Source: Streptomyces parvulus (lineage in GTDB: Bacteria > Actinomycetota > Actinomycetes > Streptomycetales > Streptomycetaceae). Taken from it: 64,000 nucleotides of DNA. Positions within the stretch are counted from its first letter, which is position 1; every line of letters starts with the position of its first letter. Both the position numbers and the translations under genes were made by a program. The DNA lies in the NCBI RefSeq assembly GCF_014648855.1, contig NZ_BMRX01000007.1, forward strand, positions 62,001 through 126,000. The letters run 5' to 3'. The notes below the pieces were generated by a model. The model worked only from the letters and a program-made list of their open reading frames with translations. It was not told where the DNA came from and did no database searches. Positions 57,429 through 64,000 of this stretch are shown in pieces.

Positions 57429-58355
57429 TCAGGCCGGCCGGACCGCCGTGTACACCGTGTGGGCGACCAGCACGAACACGTCCGGCCGGCGGTGCACGCT
57501 CCCGGCGTCCGCGGGGTCGAGCAGCCGGTCCAGCGTGTCCCGGTCCCCCGCGTCCAGGCCCTCGCCGACCCGCTCGCGCAGCCGGGTGAGGGAGGAGACG
57601 GCGTAGGCGCGGGCCGCGTCGGAGACGGGGGCGGGCAGGTCGAGCAGGAAGCTGCGGGTGCCGGTGTGCTTCAGGCCGGCGGCGGTCAGCAGCGCGGGCC
57701 AGTCCTCGGTCTCGGGCACGGAGCCGGGCAGGCTCGCGCGCATCTCGGCGAAGAAGTCCTCCTCGACGGCGTGGATCCTCGCCTGGAGCCCGGGACGCCC
57801 GAAGCCGATGTCGCGGGGCAGGAAACGGGCGGGCAGACCGCCCTCCAGGATCGCCAGGGTGCCGCCGGGCGCGAGGTGTCCGCCGAGGGCGGCGAGGGCG
57901 GCCCGCTGGTCCCCCAGGTGGTGCAGGCTCTGGCTCGCCCACATCAGGTCGGCGGGGTACTCCAGCTCGCCCAGGGCGTCGGGCAGATCGCCGGTGAGGG
58001 TGCCGAAGCGGTCGGCGACGCCCAGCCGGGCGGCCCGGTCGCCGGCCCGCTCCAGCAGGGGGCCGGCGCCGTCCGCGGCGACCACGCGGGCGCCGGGGAA
58101 GGTGTCGGCGAACAGGCAGGAGACGACGCCCGGCCCGCTGCCGACGTCGACGACCAGCCCGGGGTCGGGCGCCTCCCGGGCCAGCCAGTCCAGCGCCTGC
58201 CGGTACAGGGGCGTGTACAGCTCGGCCTGCGCCTCCAGCAGCGGGGCCATCTCGGCCCAGTCCATGTCGGAGTGGTCGTGTCCGGACCCGTGGGCGTGGC
58301 CGTGGCCGTGCGCCGGTGCGGAGCCGTGGTGGTCGTGGTGGTGGTCGTGCGCCAT
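57429..58355 (-). CDS. SAM-dependent methyltransferase with His-rich N-terminus
   Basis: A 308-residue class I methyltransferase: VVDVGSGPGVVSCLFADTFP (motif I), ARVVAADGAGPLLE (post-I) and LGELEYPADLMWASQSLHHL. The first 30 residues alternate His with Asp, Gly and Ala (AHDHHHDHHGSAPAHGHGHA), a probable zinc or nickel binding tail. ATG 58355 follows GGGAGG. The methylated substrate is unknown; the tail may tether metal or sense it. An inverted repeat, GGCAA/TTGCC, lies 56-71 bp upstream. Confidence 0.85.
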   Translation of the reverse strand: MAHDHHHDHHGSAPAHGHGHAHGSGHDHSDMDWAEMAPLLEAQAELYTPLYRQALDWLAREAPDPGLVVDVGSGPGVVSCLFADTFPGARVVAADGAGPLLERAGDRAARLGVADRFGTLTGDLPDALGELEYPADLMWASQSLHHLGDQRAALAALGGHLAPGGTLAILEGGLPARFLPRDIGFGRPGLQARIHAVEEDFFAEMRASLPGSVPETEDWPALLTAAGLKHTGTRSFLLDLPAPVSDAARAYAVSSLTRLRERVGEGLDAGDRDTLDRLLDPADAGSVHRRPDVFVLVAHTVYTAVRPA

Positions 58356-58410
58356 GCTGGTCAGCCTCCCGTTCGCGGTGACCTCAGAGTGCGACGGGCC
58401 ACCCGGCCGG

Positions 58411-58426
58411 GGCAAACGACATTGCC
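58411..58426. promoter_or_regulatory. GGCAA-N6-TTGCC inverted repeat upstream of His-rich methyltransferase
   Basis: A short dyad in the promoter region. Half-sites are similar to but oppositely arranged from Nur nickel boxes, so a metal-dependent regulator is only a guess. Confidence 0.25.
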
Positions 58427-58452
58427 GGTACCGCAAAAAACCTCCGTCCGGC

Positions 58453-58480
58453 GGGGCCCGGACCGCAAGGCCCGGACCCC
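58453..58480 (-). terminator. Hairpin after cellulase gene
   Basis: GGGGCCCGG (58453-58461) pairs with CCGGACCCC (58472-58480), one wobble or mismatch, about 27 bp downstream of the leftward cellulase stop. Confidence 0.5.
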
Positions 58481-58506
58481 TCGGACTCACCCGCGTGGCG
58501 CACCGC

Positions 58507-60237
58507 TCACGACAGCGGCGGGTAGGCGTTCTTCATCAGCTCCTGGAACTGCGCGGAGAACCAGTGCCCGGAGACCGGGGCGTCGGGCAGGGCGCCCGAG
58601 GGGCTGTTGCCGTTGCGCGCGTTGCCCTGGTAGGTGGGGTCGCACATCCGGTCGAAGCCCTTGCCCTCGTCGTTCTCGATCTCCTTGCTCGCACCGTCGG
58701 ACTCGCCCGGGGGCTTCATCCAGACGTACGCGTCGATCCCCGCGGCGGGGCCGGCCTGCGGGCGTTCGCCGAGGCCCGCTCCGGACTGGTTGCACCAGTT
58801 CCCGAGGTGGATGCGGCGGTCGTAGCGCCCGCCGTTCACGTAGGTGTCCACGGTGGTGGTCGCGCCCGGTCCGGTGGGCCGGGCGGTGCCGCCCCAGCCG
58901 TTGCGGGAGGTGTCGATCAGCATGCCGAGGCTCTGGTCGAAGCCGATGGAGACCAGCTTGTCGCGCATGGCCTGGGCGTAGGACAGCTCGTCGGTGTAGC
59001 GGTTCCAGTCGACCCACTTGGACTGGCGCACGGACGTCCCGTTCACCGAGTCCGTGATCTTGAAGTGGTCCTCCTTCAGGGCGCTGTAGTTGGCGGTGTT
59101 GACGATGAAGCCGTGCACGTCTCCGACGGTCGCGCCCTCGGTGGTGGCGGCGGTCTTGAACATGTCGGCGGAGGCACCGAAGTTGTCGTCCCAGCCGAGC
59201 CAGCCGTGGTGGCCGGCGTCGACGTAGTTGTAGACGTTGCCGATGTCGCCGAGCTTGTTCAGGGCGTAACCGACGCCCTTCTGGTAGTTGCCGTTGGCCT
59301 TCATCACGTCGCAGTTCGGTGTGGCGGTCGGCCGCCCGGAGACGTTGGTGACCAGGTTGGGCAGCGAGTCGATCTCGACCGTGGTGACGATCCTGAGGCC
59401 CGCGTACTTCGGATCGGCGAGGATCGCGGCGATCGGGTCGATGTACTGCGTCTTGTACTTGTCGATCTCCGTCGGGCCCAGTTCGCCGTTGGAGGCGAGG
59501 GCCGCGCAGTCGCGGCCGGGCAGGTTGTAGATGACGAGCTGGACGGCGAGTTCGCCGGAGCCCTTCTGCGCCAGCGCCTCGTCGAGGTGGTCGCGCAGCC
59601 CCATGCCACCGTTCACGCCGTTGATCGCGGCGATCCGGTCGAGCCACACGCCGGTCGGCTGATTCGCGACTCTGGCGCCACCGGGTTCGGCGGCCGCCTT
59701 GGCGCTCCACTCGGGGTTCACGTAGACCTTGGCGCCCTCGTATGGGTTGTCCACCCGGTCGCCGGTCTCCGGCGGGTCGGTCGGGTCCGTCGGGTCCGTC
59801 GGGTCGGTGGGGCCGCCGCCGTCCACGTTGCAGGTGACGCCGTTGAGGGTGAACGCGGCCGGCACCGCGTTGGTGCCGCTGTACGTGGCCTGGAAGCCGA
59901 AGCTCGCCGAACCGCCCGTGGACAGCGTGCCGTTGTAGGACTCGTTGGCCGCGGTCACGGCGGCGCCGCTCTGACTGACCTTCGCGTTCCAGCCGTTGGT
60001 CACCTTCTGACTGCCGGCGTAGGTCCAGCCCAGCGACCAGGCGGAGGTGGCGGCACCGTTGTTGGTCACGGTGACGGCGGCGGTGAAGCCGCTTCCCCAG
60101 TCGTTCTGCACCTTGTAGTCGACGGTGCAGGCGGGCGCCGCGGCTCCGGCGCTCGCGGAGTGGGCCGCCAGCGCCGTGCCGGAGGCGCCGGCCACCAGCG
60201 TGAGGGCGGCGAGCATCGCGGTTCTGGTACGGGTCAT
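58507..60237 (-). CDS. Secreted GH6 cellulase/cellobiohydrolase with CBM2
   Basis: A 576-residue exported enzyme. Signal peptide to about residue 31. Residues 35-138 form a family 2 cellulose-binding module with exposed Trp residues (QNDWGSGFTAAVTVTNNG, TSAWSLGWTYAGSQ, NGWNAKVSQSGAAVTA) and a disulfide pair. A (PTD)n linker follows. Residues ~160-576 are a GH6 barrel: VQLVIYNLPGRDCAA, VTTVEIDSLPNLVTN, YVDAGHHGWLGW, GFDQSLGMLIDTSRNGWGG and IDAYVWMKPPGESDG, with catalytic aspartates in the expected segments. It cleaves cellulose, releasing cellobiose. CebR-type operators lie upstream. Confidence 0.95.
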   Translation of the reverse strand: MTRTRTAMLAALTLVAGASGTALAAHSASAGAAAPACTVDYKVQNDWGSGFTAAVTVTNNGAATSAWSLGWTYAGSQKVTNGWNAKVSQSGAAVTAANESYNGTLSTGGSASFGFQATYSGTNAVPAAFTLNGVTCNVDGGGPTDPTDPTDPTDPPETGDRVDNPYEGAKVYVNPEWSAKAAAEPGGARVANQPTGVWLDRIAAINGVNGGMGLRDHLDEALAQKGSGELAVQLVIYNLPGRDCAALASNGELGPTEIDKYKTQYIDPIAAILADPKYAGLRIVTTVEIDSLPNLVTNVSGRPTATPNCDVMKANGNYQKGVGYALNKLGDIGNVYNYVDAGHHGWLGWDDNFGASADMFKTAATTEGATVGDVHGFIVNTANYSALKEDHFKITDSVNGTSVRQSKWVDWNRYTDELSYAQAMRDKLVSIGFDQSLGMLIDTSRNGWGGTARPTGPGATTTVDTYVNGGRYDRRIHLGNWCNQSGAGLGERPQAGPAAGIDAYVWMKPPGESDGASKEIENDEGKGFDRMCDPTYQGNARNGNSPSGALPDAPVSGHWFSAQFQELMKNAYPPLS

Positions 60238-60347
60238 GGGTGCGGGTTCCTTCTTTCGTGGGGGTGCGGATGCTGTCGTCCGGGGCCGCGCGCACGCTCG
60301 GCGCGGCCCGTCGCCGATCGGCATGGGGGTGCCGTGGTGACCGGCGG

Positions 60348-60509
60348 TCAGGAACGGTCCGCGGGCACGGTGCGTAAGCCCGGGGCGAGTGCGAGTGCGA
60401 GTGCGAGTGCGTGTGCGGGCCGGCGGGCCGGCCGTGGACGCGCGCGGGGACGGGCCGTGGTCGAGGCCGGGAGTCCGGGACGCGGAAGGCAGTGCGGGGG
60501 GTGTCGCAT
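60348..60509 (-). CDS. Small ORF in cellulase leader (53 aa), hypothetical
   Basis: ATG 60509 follows AAGGAG at about six bases, one of the best ribosome sites in the region. The peptide is basic and Pro/Arg-rich for about 30 residues, then has alternating ALALALALA encoded by the GCGAGT tandem repeat, ending in TGA. It may be an upstream regulatory peptide, a short secreted peptide, or fortuitous. I recognise no family. Confidence 0.3.
   Translation of the reverse strand: MRHPPHCLPRPGLPASTTARPRARPRPARRPAHALALALALAPGLRTVPADRS
60385..60408. repeat. GCGAGT tandem hexanucleotide (four copies)
   Basis: Four perfect copies followed by degenerate GCGTGT. On the minus strand it encodes alternating Ala-Leu within the small leader ORF; unit length 6 keeps frame if copy number changes. 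Confidence 0.7.
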
Positions 60510-60557
60510 GAGCGACTCCTTGCAGTCCGGGCGCGCCGTGAGGGTCGCGCCGACTGA

Positions 60558-60571
60558 TGGAACCGCTCCCA
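60558..60571. promoter_or_regulatory. CebR-like box, imperfect
   Basis: TGGAACCGCTCCCA matches the CebR consensus TGGGAGCGCTCCCA at 12 of 14 positions and is followed by CTGGTTCA as in the perfect box 142 bp away. Confidence 0.65.
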
Positions 60572-60699
60572 CTGGTTCAGCGAAGGTAGCGCCAAGTGAC
60601 CGTGAAGAACAGAGGAGTTACCGACTTTCTCGGCTCTCACCCCGTCGAATCATTTCGACTCTTCACGCATCTTGACCGCCGTTGCCCCGTTCCCCACTA

Positions 60700-60713
60700 T
60701 GGGAGCGCTCCCA
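60700..60713. promoter_or_regulatory. CebR box, perfect
   Basis: TGGGAGCGCTCCCA is the exact 14-bp palindrome bound by CebR, the cellobiose/cellotriose-responsive LacI-type repressor of cellulose utilisation in Streptomyces. It lies upstream of the leftward cellulase gene. Confidence 0.9.
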
Positions 60714-60810
60714 CTGGTTCAAGGCTTGTCGCTCCTCCCCCACTCCCTTTCCGAGCCGCAAGGAGGAACCAGCACCATGCTGAACGCACACCGGGCCCCC
60801 GCGGGGCGCC

Positions 60811-61551
60811 CTACGGCTTCAGGAACGCCCTGAGCGTGAACACCGGGTCGGGCCGCGGCCGGTCCTGGTCCGGCAGGGCCGCGAGCCGGCCGGCGAACCG
60901 CTCCGCGTCCGGGCCGCCCGGCGGCAGGGTGACGAACCAGCCGCGCCGCAGGTCGGCGACGGTCCGGCGGGGGCTGCGGCCCTGGCCGTGGCCGGTGAAG
61001 CGGGCGTCTCCCGCCGGGAGCAGGCCTTGCTCGCGGGCGTACGCCTCGACCGCCGCGGCCGTGTCGTGGACGGTGCTGGGCGGGCGGGCCGCGAGCACGG
61101 CGTCGATGTCGCTGCCCACGTTGTGCGAGGCGCCCTTGTCGACGGTGGTCACGTACACCCCGCCGGGCCGCAGGACGCGGGCGCACTCGCCCACGATCGC
61201 CCGCACGTCGTCGGCGCTCCCCGCCAGGTGCAGCAGCCAGACGCTGGTGACGGCGTCGAAGCCGCCGTCCCGGAACGGCAGCCGGCGGCTGTCGGCGATC
61301 ACGACGGCGCCGGGCAGCCGGGCCGCGGCGCGGCGGGCCATGGCGGGGGCGAGGTCCGCGCCGGTCACCCGCGGGGCGCCCGGCGCGGCCGCCAGGCGCC
61401 GGGTGACGATGCCGGTGCCGCAGGCGACGTCGAGCAGGGTGCGCGCCCGGCGCGGCACGAGGCTCAGGACGGCCCGCGCGGCGGCCTCGGCCCGGGGCTC
61501 GCCGCCGCGGGACGCGTCGTACCGCTCCGCTTCCTTGTCGTAGTCGAGCAC
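60811..61551 (-). CDS. SAM-dependent methyltransferase (class I, ubiE-like)
   Basis: A 246-residue methyltransferase: TLLDVACGTGIVTRRLAAAP (about 39-58) is motif I, then VTGADLAPAMARRA, RRLPFRDGGFDAVTSVWLLH and ARVLRPGGVYVTTVDKG. GTG 61551 gives a normal-length protein; upstream frame overlaps the pterin dehydratase gene. It is the second gene of a two-gene leftward unit, 4 bp after the dehydratase stop. Substrate unknown. Confidence 0.85.
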   Translation of the reverse strand: MLDYDKEAERYDASRGGEPRAEAAARAVLSLVPRRARTLLDVACGTGIVTRRLAAAPGAPRVTGADLAPAMARRAAARLPGAVVIADSRRLPFRDGGFDAVTSVWLLHLAGSADDVRAIVGECARVLRPGGVYVTTVDKGASHNVGSDIDAVLAARPPSTVHDTAAAVEAYAREQGLLPAGDARFTGHGQGRSPRRTVADLRRGWFVTLPPGGPDAERFAGRLAALPDQDRPRPDPVFTLRAFLKP

Positions 61552-61555
61552 ACCG

Positions 61556-61861
61556 TCAGTGTGCCCCGTGACCGGCGGCCAGATCCTCCACCCTGCGGGC
61601 CAGCTCGACGTCCTTCGCGGTGACGGCACCGCCCGCGCTGTGCGTGTGCACCGCGAGGGACACCGTGTTGTATCCGAGCGTCAGATCGGAGTGGTGGTCC
61701 AGCTCCTCCTGCACCTGGGCGACGTGCACCACCAGGGCGGTCGCCGCGAAGTGCGAACCGAGCCGGTAGATCCGGGTGAGGCGGCCGTCCTCCAGCGACC
61801 AGCCGGGCAGCTCGGTCAGCCGCTCGTCGATCTCCTGCGGCGACAGCGGTTCGACGGGCAT
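61556..61861 (-). CDS. 4a-hydroxytetrahydrobiopterin dehydratase (pterin-4a-carbinolamine dehydratase)
   Basis: A 101-residue PhhB/DCoH-type protein of full family length. The core motif is ELDHHSDLTLGYNTVSLAV (about 53-71) with the catalytic His pair, followed by HTHSAGGAVTAKDVELA. It recycles the pterin after aromatic amino-acid hydroxylation; no hydroxylase gene is nearby. Co-transcribed with the methyltransferase. Confidence 0.93.
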   Translation of the reverse strand: MPVEPLSPQEIDERLTELPGWSLEDGRLTRIYRLGSHFAATALVVHVAQVQEELDHHSDLTLGYNTVSLAVHTHSAGGAVTAKDVELARRVEDLAAGHGAH

Positions 61862-61988
61862 GTGACACGCTCCCTGCTCCTGGGCGTTCCGTTACCGCCG
61901 TTCAGCCTGCCACAGCGCGGCCGCCGGAGCCCCGGGCCGCGGCTCCGGCCGGGTCCCGGCGGGGCCGCCGTCGGCTACCGTTCGGCCC

Positions 61989-62816
61989 ATGACCGCACTC
62001 ACGCCCGGCACCGCCCCCGCCGCCCAGGGCGTGGGCCCGCTGCTGCGGGCCTGGCGGGAGCGGCGGCGGGTCAGCCAGCTGGAGCTGGCGCTGCGCGCCG
62101 ACTCCTCCGCCCGGCACATCAGCTTCGTCGAGACGGGCCGCTCCCGGCCGAGCGAGGAGATGGTGCTCCGCCTCGCCGAGCACCTGGACGTGCCGGTGCG
62201 CGAACGCAACGCCCTGCTGCTCGCCGCCGGATACGCCCCGCACTACCCGGAGACCCCGCTGGACGACCCCGCGCTGGGCGCCCTGCGCGAGGGCATGGAG
62301 CGGCTGATCCGGGGTTACGAGCCGTATCCGGCGCTCGTCGTGGACGGCACGTACCGGGTGCTGGCCGCCAACCGGGGGATCGCGATGCTGCTGGACGGGG
62401 TCGCCGAGCACCTGCTCGCGCCGCCGCTCAACGCGATGCGGCTCACCCTGCACCCGGAGGGCCTGGCACCGCGCATCCGCAACCTGCGCGAGTGGCGCGG
62501 TCACCTGCTGGACCAGATGGAGCGGCAGATCGCCCTCCAGCGCTCCGAGCCGCTGCGCGCGCTGTACGACGAGGTGGCCGCCTACCCCGTGCCCGGCCCT
62601 CCGCCGGACACCGCGCCGGACCTGGAGGCGGACGGGCCGGTGCCGTACTTCGCGCTGCCCATGCGCATCGAACACGAGGGGCGGACCCTGTCGTTCATCT
62701 CGTCCATCTCCACCTTCAACACCCCGATGGACGTGACCGTGGCCGAGCTGGCCATCGAGACGCTGCTGCCGGCCGACCCGGCGACCGCCAAGTACCTGCA
62801 CACGCTGCTGTCCTGA
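61989..62816 (+). CDS. XRE-family regulator with MmyB-like ligand-binding domain
   Basis: A 275-residue regulator. Residues 16-75 form an XRE helix-turn-helix (LLRAWRERRRVSQLELAL, ISFVETGRSRPSEEMVLRLAEHL); residues ~105-270 form the MmyB-like PAS-type domain (YEPYPALVVDGTYRVLAANRG; SFISSISTFNTPMDVTVAELAIET), which in this family can bind fatty acids. The usual divergent short-chain dehydrogenase target is not adjacent: the neighbouring divergent gene is the pterin dehydratase. Confidence 0.9.
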   Translation: MTALTPGTAPAAQGVGPLLRAWRERRRVSQLELALRADSSARHISFVETGRSRPSEEMVLRLAEHLDVPVRERNALLLAAGYAPHYPETPLDDPALGALREGMERLIRGYEPYPALVVDGTYRVLAANRGIAMLLDGVAEHLLAPPLNAMRLTLHPEGLAPRIRNLREWRGHLLDQMERQIALQRSEPLRALYDEVAAYPVPGPPPDTAPDLEADGPVPYFALPMRIEHEGRTLSFISSISTFNTPMDVTVAELAIETLLPADPATAKYLHTLLS

Positions 62817-62903
62817 CGAGGTTGATCGCGAACACCCCTTGTGGGGCGGGCGGGGTGCCGTGGCAGACTGCGGTGTGACCTGGGGGCGTTGGGGAGGCGG
62901 GGC

Positions 62904-63767
62904 GTGAGCGAGCGACGGGCCGCACCCACCGTGGGCCAGGTGGTCCTCGGCAGGCGGCTGCAGGAGCTGCGGGAGGCCGCGGGCCTCAGGCGCGACGAGG
63001 CCGCCAAGGTGCTCCGGGTGGCCCCGGCCACGGTGCGGCGCATGGAGGCGGCCGAGGTCGCCCTGAAAATACCGTACGTCCAGATCCTGCTGACGACGTA
63101 CGGAGTCCCCGCCGACGAGGTCTCCGCGTTCGTGACCCTCGCCGAGGAGGCCAACCAGCCGGGCTGGTGGCAGCGGTACCACGACGTGCTGCCGGACTGG
63201 TTCAGCATGTACGTGAGCCTGGAGGGCGCCGCCCGGATGGTCCGCTCCTACGAGCCGCACTTCGTGCCGGGGCTGCTCCAGACCGAGGACTACGCCCGCT
63301 CGGTCCTGGAGGCCGGGACCATCGGCAACGCCGGCGGGGACGCCGTCGAGCGGCACGTGTCCCTGCGGATGGAGCGGCAGCGGCTGCTGGAGCGTCCGGA
63401 CCCGCCGCACCTGTGGGTGGTGATGGACGAGACGGTGCTGCGCCGCCCGGTCAGCGTGCACGGCCGGGTGATGCGCGAACAGCTGGACAAGCTCCTGGAA
63501 TTCGCCACCCACGACCGGGTGACGCTCCAGGTCGCCGAGTTCGAGGACGGACCGCACCCGGGGACGTACGCGCCCTTCACGCTGTTCCGGTTCGCGGAGC
63601 CGGAGCTGCCCGACATGGTCTTCACCGAGTACCTGACGGGCGCCCTGTACCTGGACTCCCGGGCCGAGGTCTCCGCGCACCTGGAGGTCCTGGACCACAT
63701 GACGGCGCGCGCCGCCTCGACCCTGCGCACCGAGAAGGTCCTGCGCGAGTACCGCGAGAACTACTGA
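62904..63767 (+). CDS. XRE-family regulator with DUF5753 domain
   Basis: A 287-residue protein. An N-terminal helix-turn-helix (LGRRLQELREAAGLRRDEAA, VAPATVRRMEAAEV) is followed by DUF5753 from about residue 95 (FSMYVSLEGAARMVRSYEPH, VPGLLQTEDYARSV, REQLDKLLEFATHDRVTLQV). The GTG start is preceded by GGGGAGG. Members usually pair with a small DUF397 protein encoded directly downstream as a developmental toxin-antitoxin-like unit; none is visible before 63911. Confidence 0.9.
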   Translation: MSERRAAPTVGQVVLGRRLQELREAAGLRRDEAAKVLRVAPATVRRMEAAEVALKIPYVQILLTTYGVPADEVSAFVTLAEEANQPGWWQRYHDVLPDWFSMYVSLEGAARMVRSYEPHFVPGLLQTEDYARSVLEAGTIGNAGGDAVERHVSLRMERQRLLERPDPPHLWVVMDETVLRRPVSVHGRVMREQLDKLLEFATHDRVTLQVAEFEDGPHPGTYAPFTLFRFAEPELPDMVFTEYLTGALYLDSRAEVSAHLEVLDHMTARAASTLRTEKVLREYRENY

Positions 63768-63877
63768 CCCGGCGGACGGTCGCTCCCGCCTTCCCGGCCC
63801 GGCCCGGTCCGGGCGCCGGACGGCCGCACTGACCCGTACGGGCCCCGCGAACGGGTGCGCTCCCCTGTCCGCCCCTA

Positions 63878-63889
63878 GGTTCGGGAACC
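63878..63889. promoter_or_regulatory. GGTTC-GG-GAACC palindrome upstream of narG-like gene
   Basis: A perfect 5-bp inverted repeat about 22-33 bp before the GTG start of the gene at the right edge, where it would overlap the promoter or leader. Confidence 0.3.
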
Positions 63890-63910
63890 AGGGCCAGCAA
63901 GGGAGCGCAC

Positions 63911-64000
63911 GTGACCGACACGCGGACACCGCCCACCGAGCCGGGCGCGGCGCTGCTGCGCGCCGGGCGGTTCTTCCGGCCGGGCACCGCCGCACCCGAC
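63911..64000 (+). CDS. narG: Respiratory nitrate reductase alpha subunit, first 30 codons (runs off window)
   Basis: GTG 63911 follows AGGGAG at good spacing and opens a frame to the window edge. The visible peptide includes LLRAGRFFRPGTAAPD, which as I remember it matches the start of actinobacterial NarG just before the conserved TGGRxGDxFYRDRW region. Position next to the cellulase region also fits the nar operon of S. coelicolor. Only 30 residues are visible, so the call rests on a short motif and synteny from memory. Confidence 0.6.
   Translation, partial: MTDTRTPPTEPGAALLRAGRFFRPGTAAPD

Larger units (their letters stand above)
60238..60810 (-). promoter_or_regulatory. Long leader/promoter region of the cellulase gene
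   Basis: This 573-bp stretch has no established gene. On the cellulase strand it holds, in order, two CebR-type boxes (60700-60713, 60558-60571), each followed on the plus strand by CTGGTTCA, a small ORF with a good ribosome site (60348-60509), and a GCGAGT hexanucleotide tandem (60385-60408). The boxes lie more than 300 bp from the cellulase ATG, so either the leader is long or an unrecognised short gene precedes it. The far end (60714-60810) shows nothing recognisable. Confidence 0.6.

Noticed and set aside
59770..59815. Tandem GGTCGGGTCCGTC-type repeats
   Set aside because: They encode the Pro-Thr-Asp linker between CBM2 and GH6 in the cellulase, a normal linker rather than a mobile or regulatory repeat.

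Overview
The window is actinomycete, almost certainly Streptomyces. GC is very high with strong third-position GC bias, GTG and TTG starts are frequent, and genes are often coupled through ATGA or GTGA overlaps. Tat-type signals, GH6/CBM2 cellulase, XRE-DUF5753 regulators and a CebR box also fit. From memory, the gene set (cellulase, FabH-like KASIII, oxalate/formate genes, NarG at the right edge) resembles the S. coelicolor chromosome near SCO6535-SCO6590. I could not check this by search.

Left edge (1-5020): a minus-strand accessory island lies next to tRNA-Leu(GAG). It encodes a STAND-type NTPase, a trypsin-like protease with an effector-associated (EAD2-like) C-terminal domain, a 65-residue FxsA-like RiPP precursor, and the start of an HExxH-type peptide-modifying enzyme that leaves the window. 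The NTPase gene is visibly less GC-rich than its surroundings. This is the strongest candidate for an under-described system: a peptide-maturation and NTPase conflict module. A DUF2254 membrane protein follows the tRNA.

Oxalate/C1 block I (6.5-16.9 kb): on the minus strand an aldehyde dehydrogenase lies with SucD- and SucC-like NDP-forming acyl-CoA ligase subunits. Divergent from these are a TPP enzyme (probable oxalyl-CoA decarboxylase), formyl-CoA transferase, a fused NDP-forming acyl-CoA ligase and an OFA-family transporter.

Sugar and cyclitol blocks (17-37.3 kb, all minus strand): a Tat-exported TIM-barrel protein; a seven-gene coupled Ebo-type operon in which an inositol-phosphate synthase stands where EboD (a sugar-phosphate cyclase) would be expected; a 1237-residue secreted GSDH/PKD/CBM/ThuA/DUF1080 protein; and a ROK-regulated ribose-type ABC importer with an oxidoreductase and a TIM-barrel isomerase. 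Two related 26-bp elements suggest that the ROK protein controls both its own operon and the secreted protein.

Oxalate/C1 block II (37.5-47.6 kb): a GntR-FCD regulator, a FabH-like KASIII, a second OFA transporter with a 47-residue small subunit, and, divergently, a PanE-like reductase followed by a split, rearranged NAD-linked formate dehydrogenase and FdhD. Sites containing TTCGTC(G/T)AC occur upstream of block I, the gntR gene and block II, pointing to one regulon for oxalate to formyl-CoA to formate to CO2.

Right part (47.8-64 kb): a secreted sialidase, an SBF-family transporter with a divergent LysR, a two-module AsnC/Lrp regulator with a divergent MFS exporter, a long-chain acyl-CoA synthetase, an aldo/keto reductase, a His-rich methyltransferase, a CebR-controlled GH6 cellulase with a long leader, a second methyltransferase with a pterin dehydratase, two XRE-type regulators, and the first codons of a probable respiratory nitrate reductase alpha subunit.
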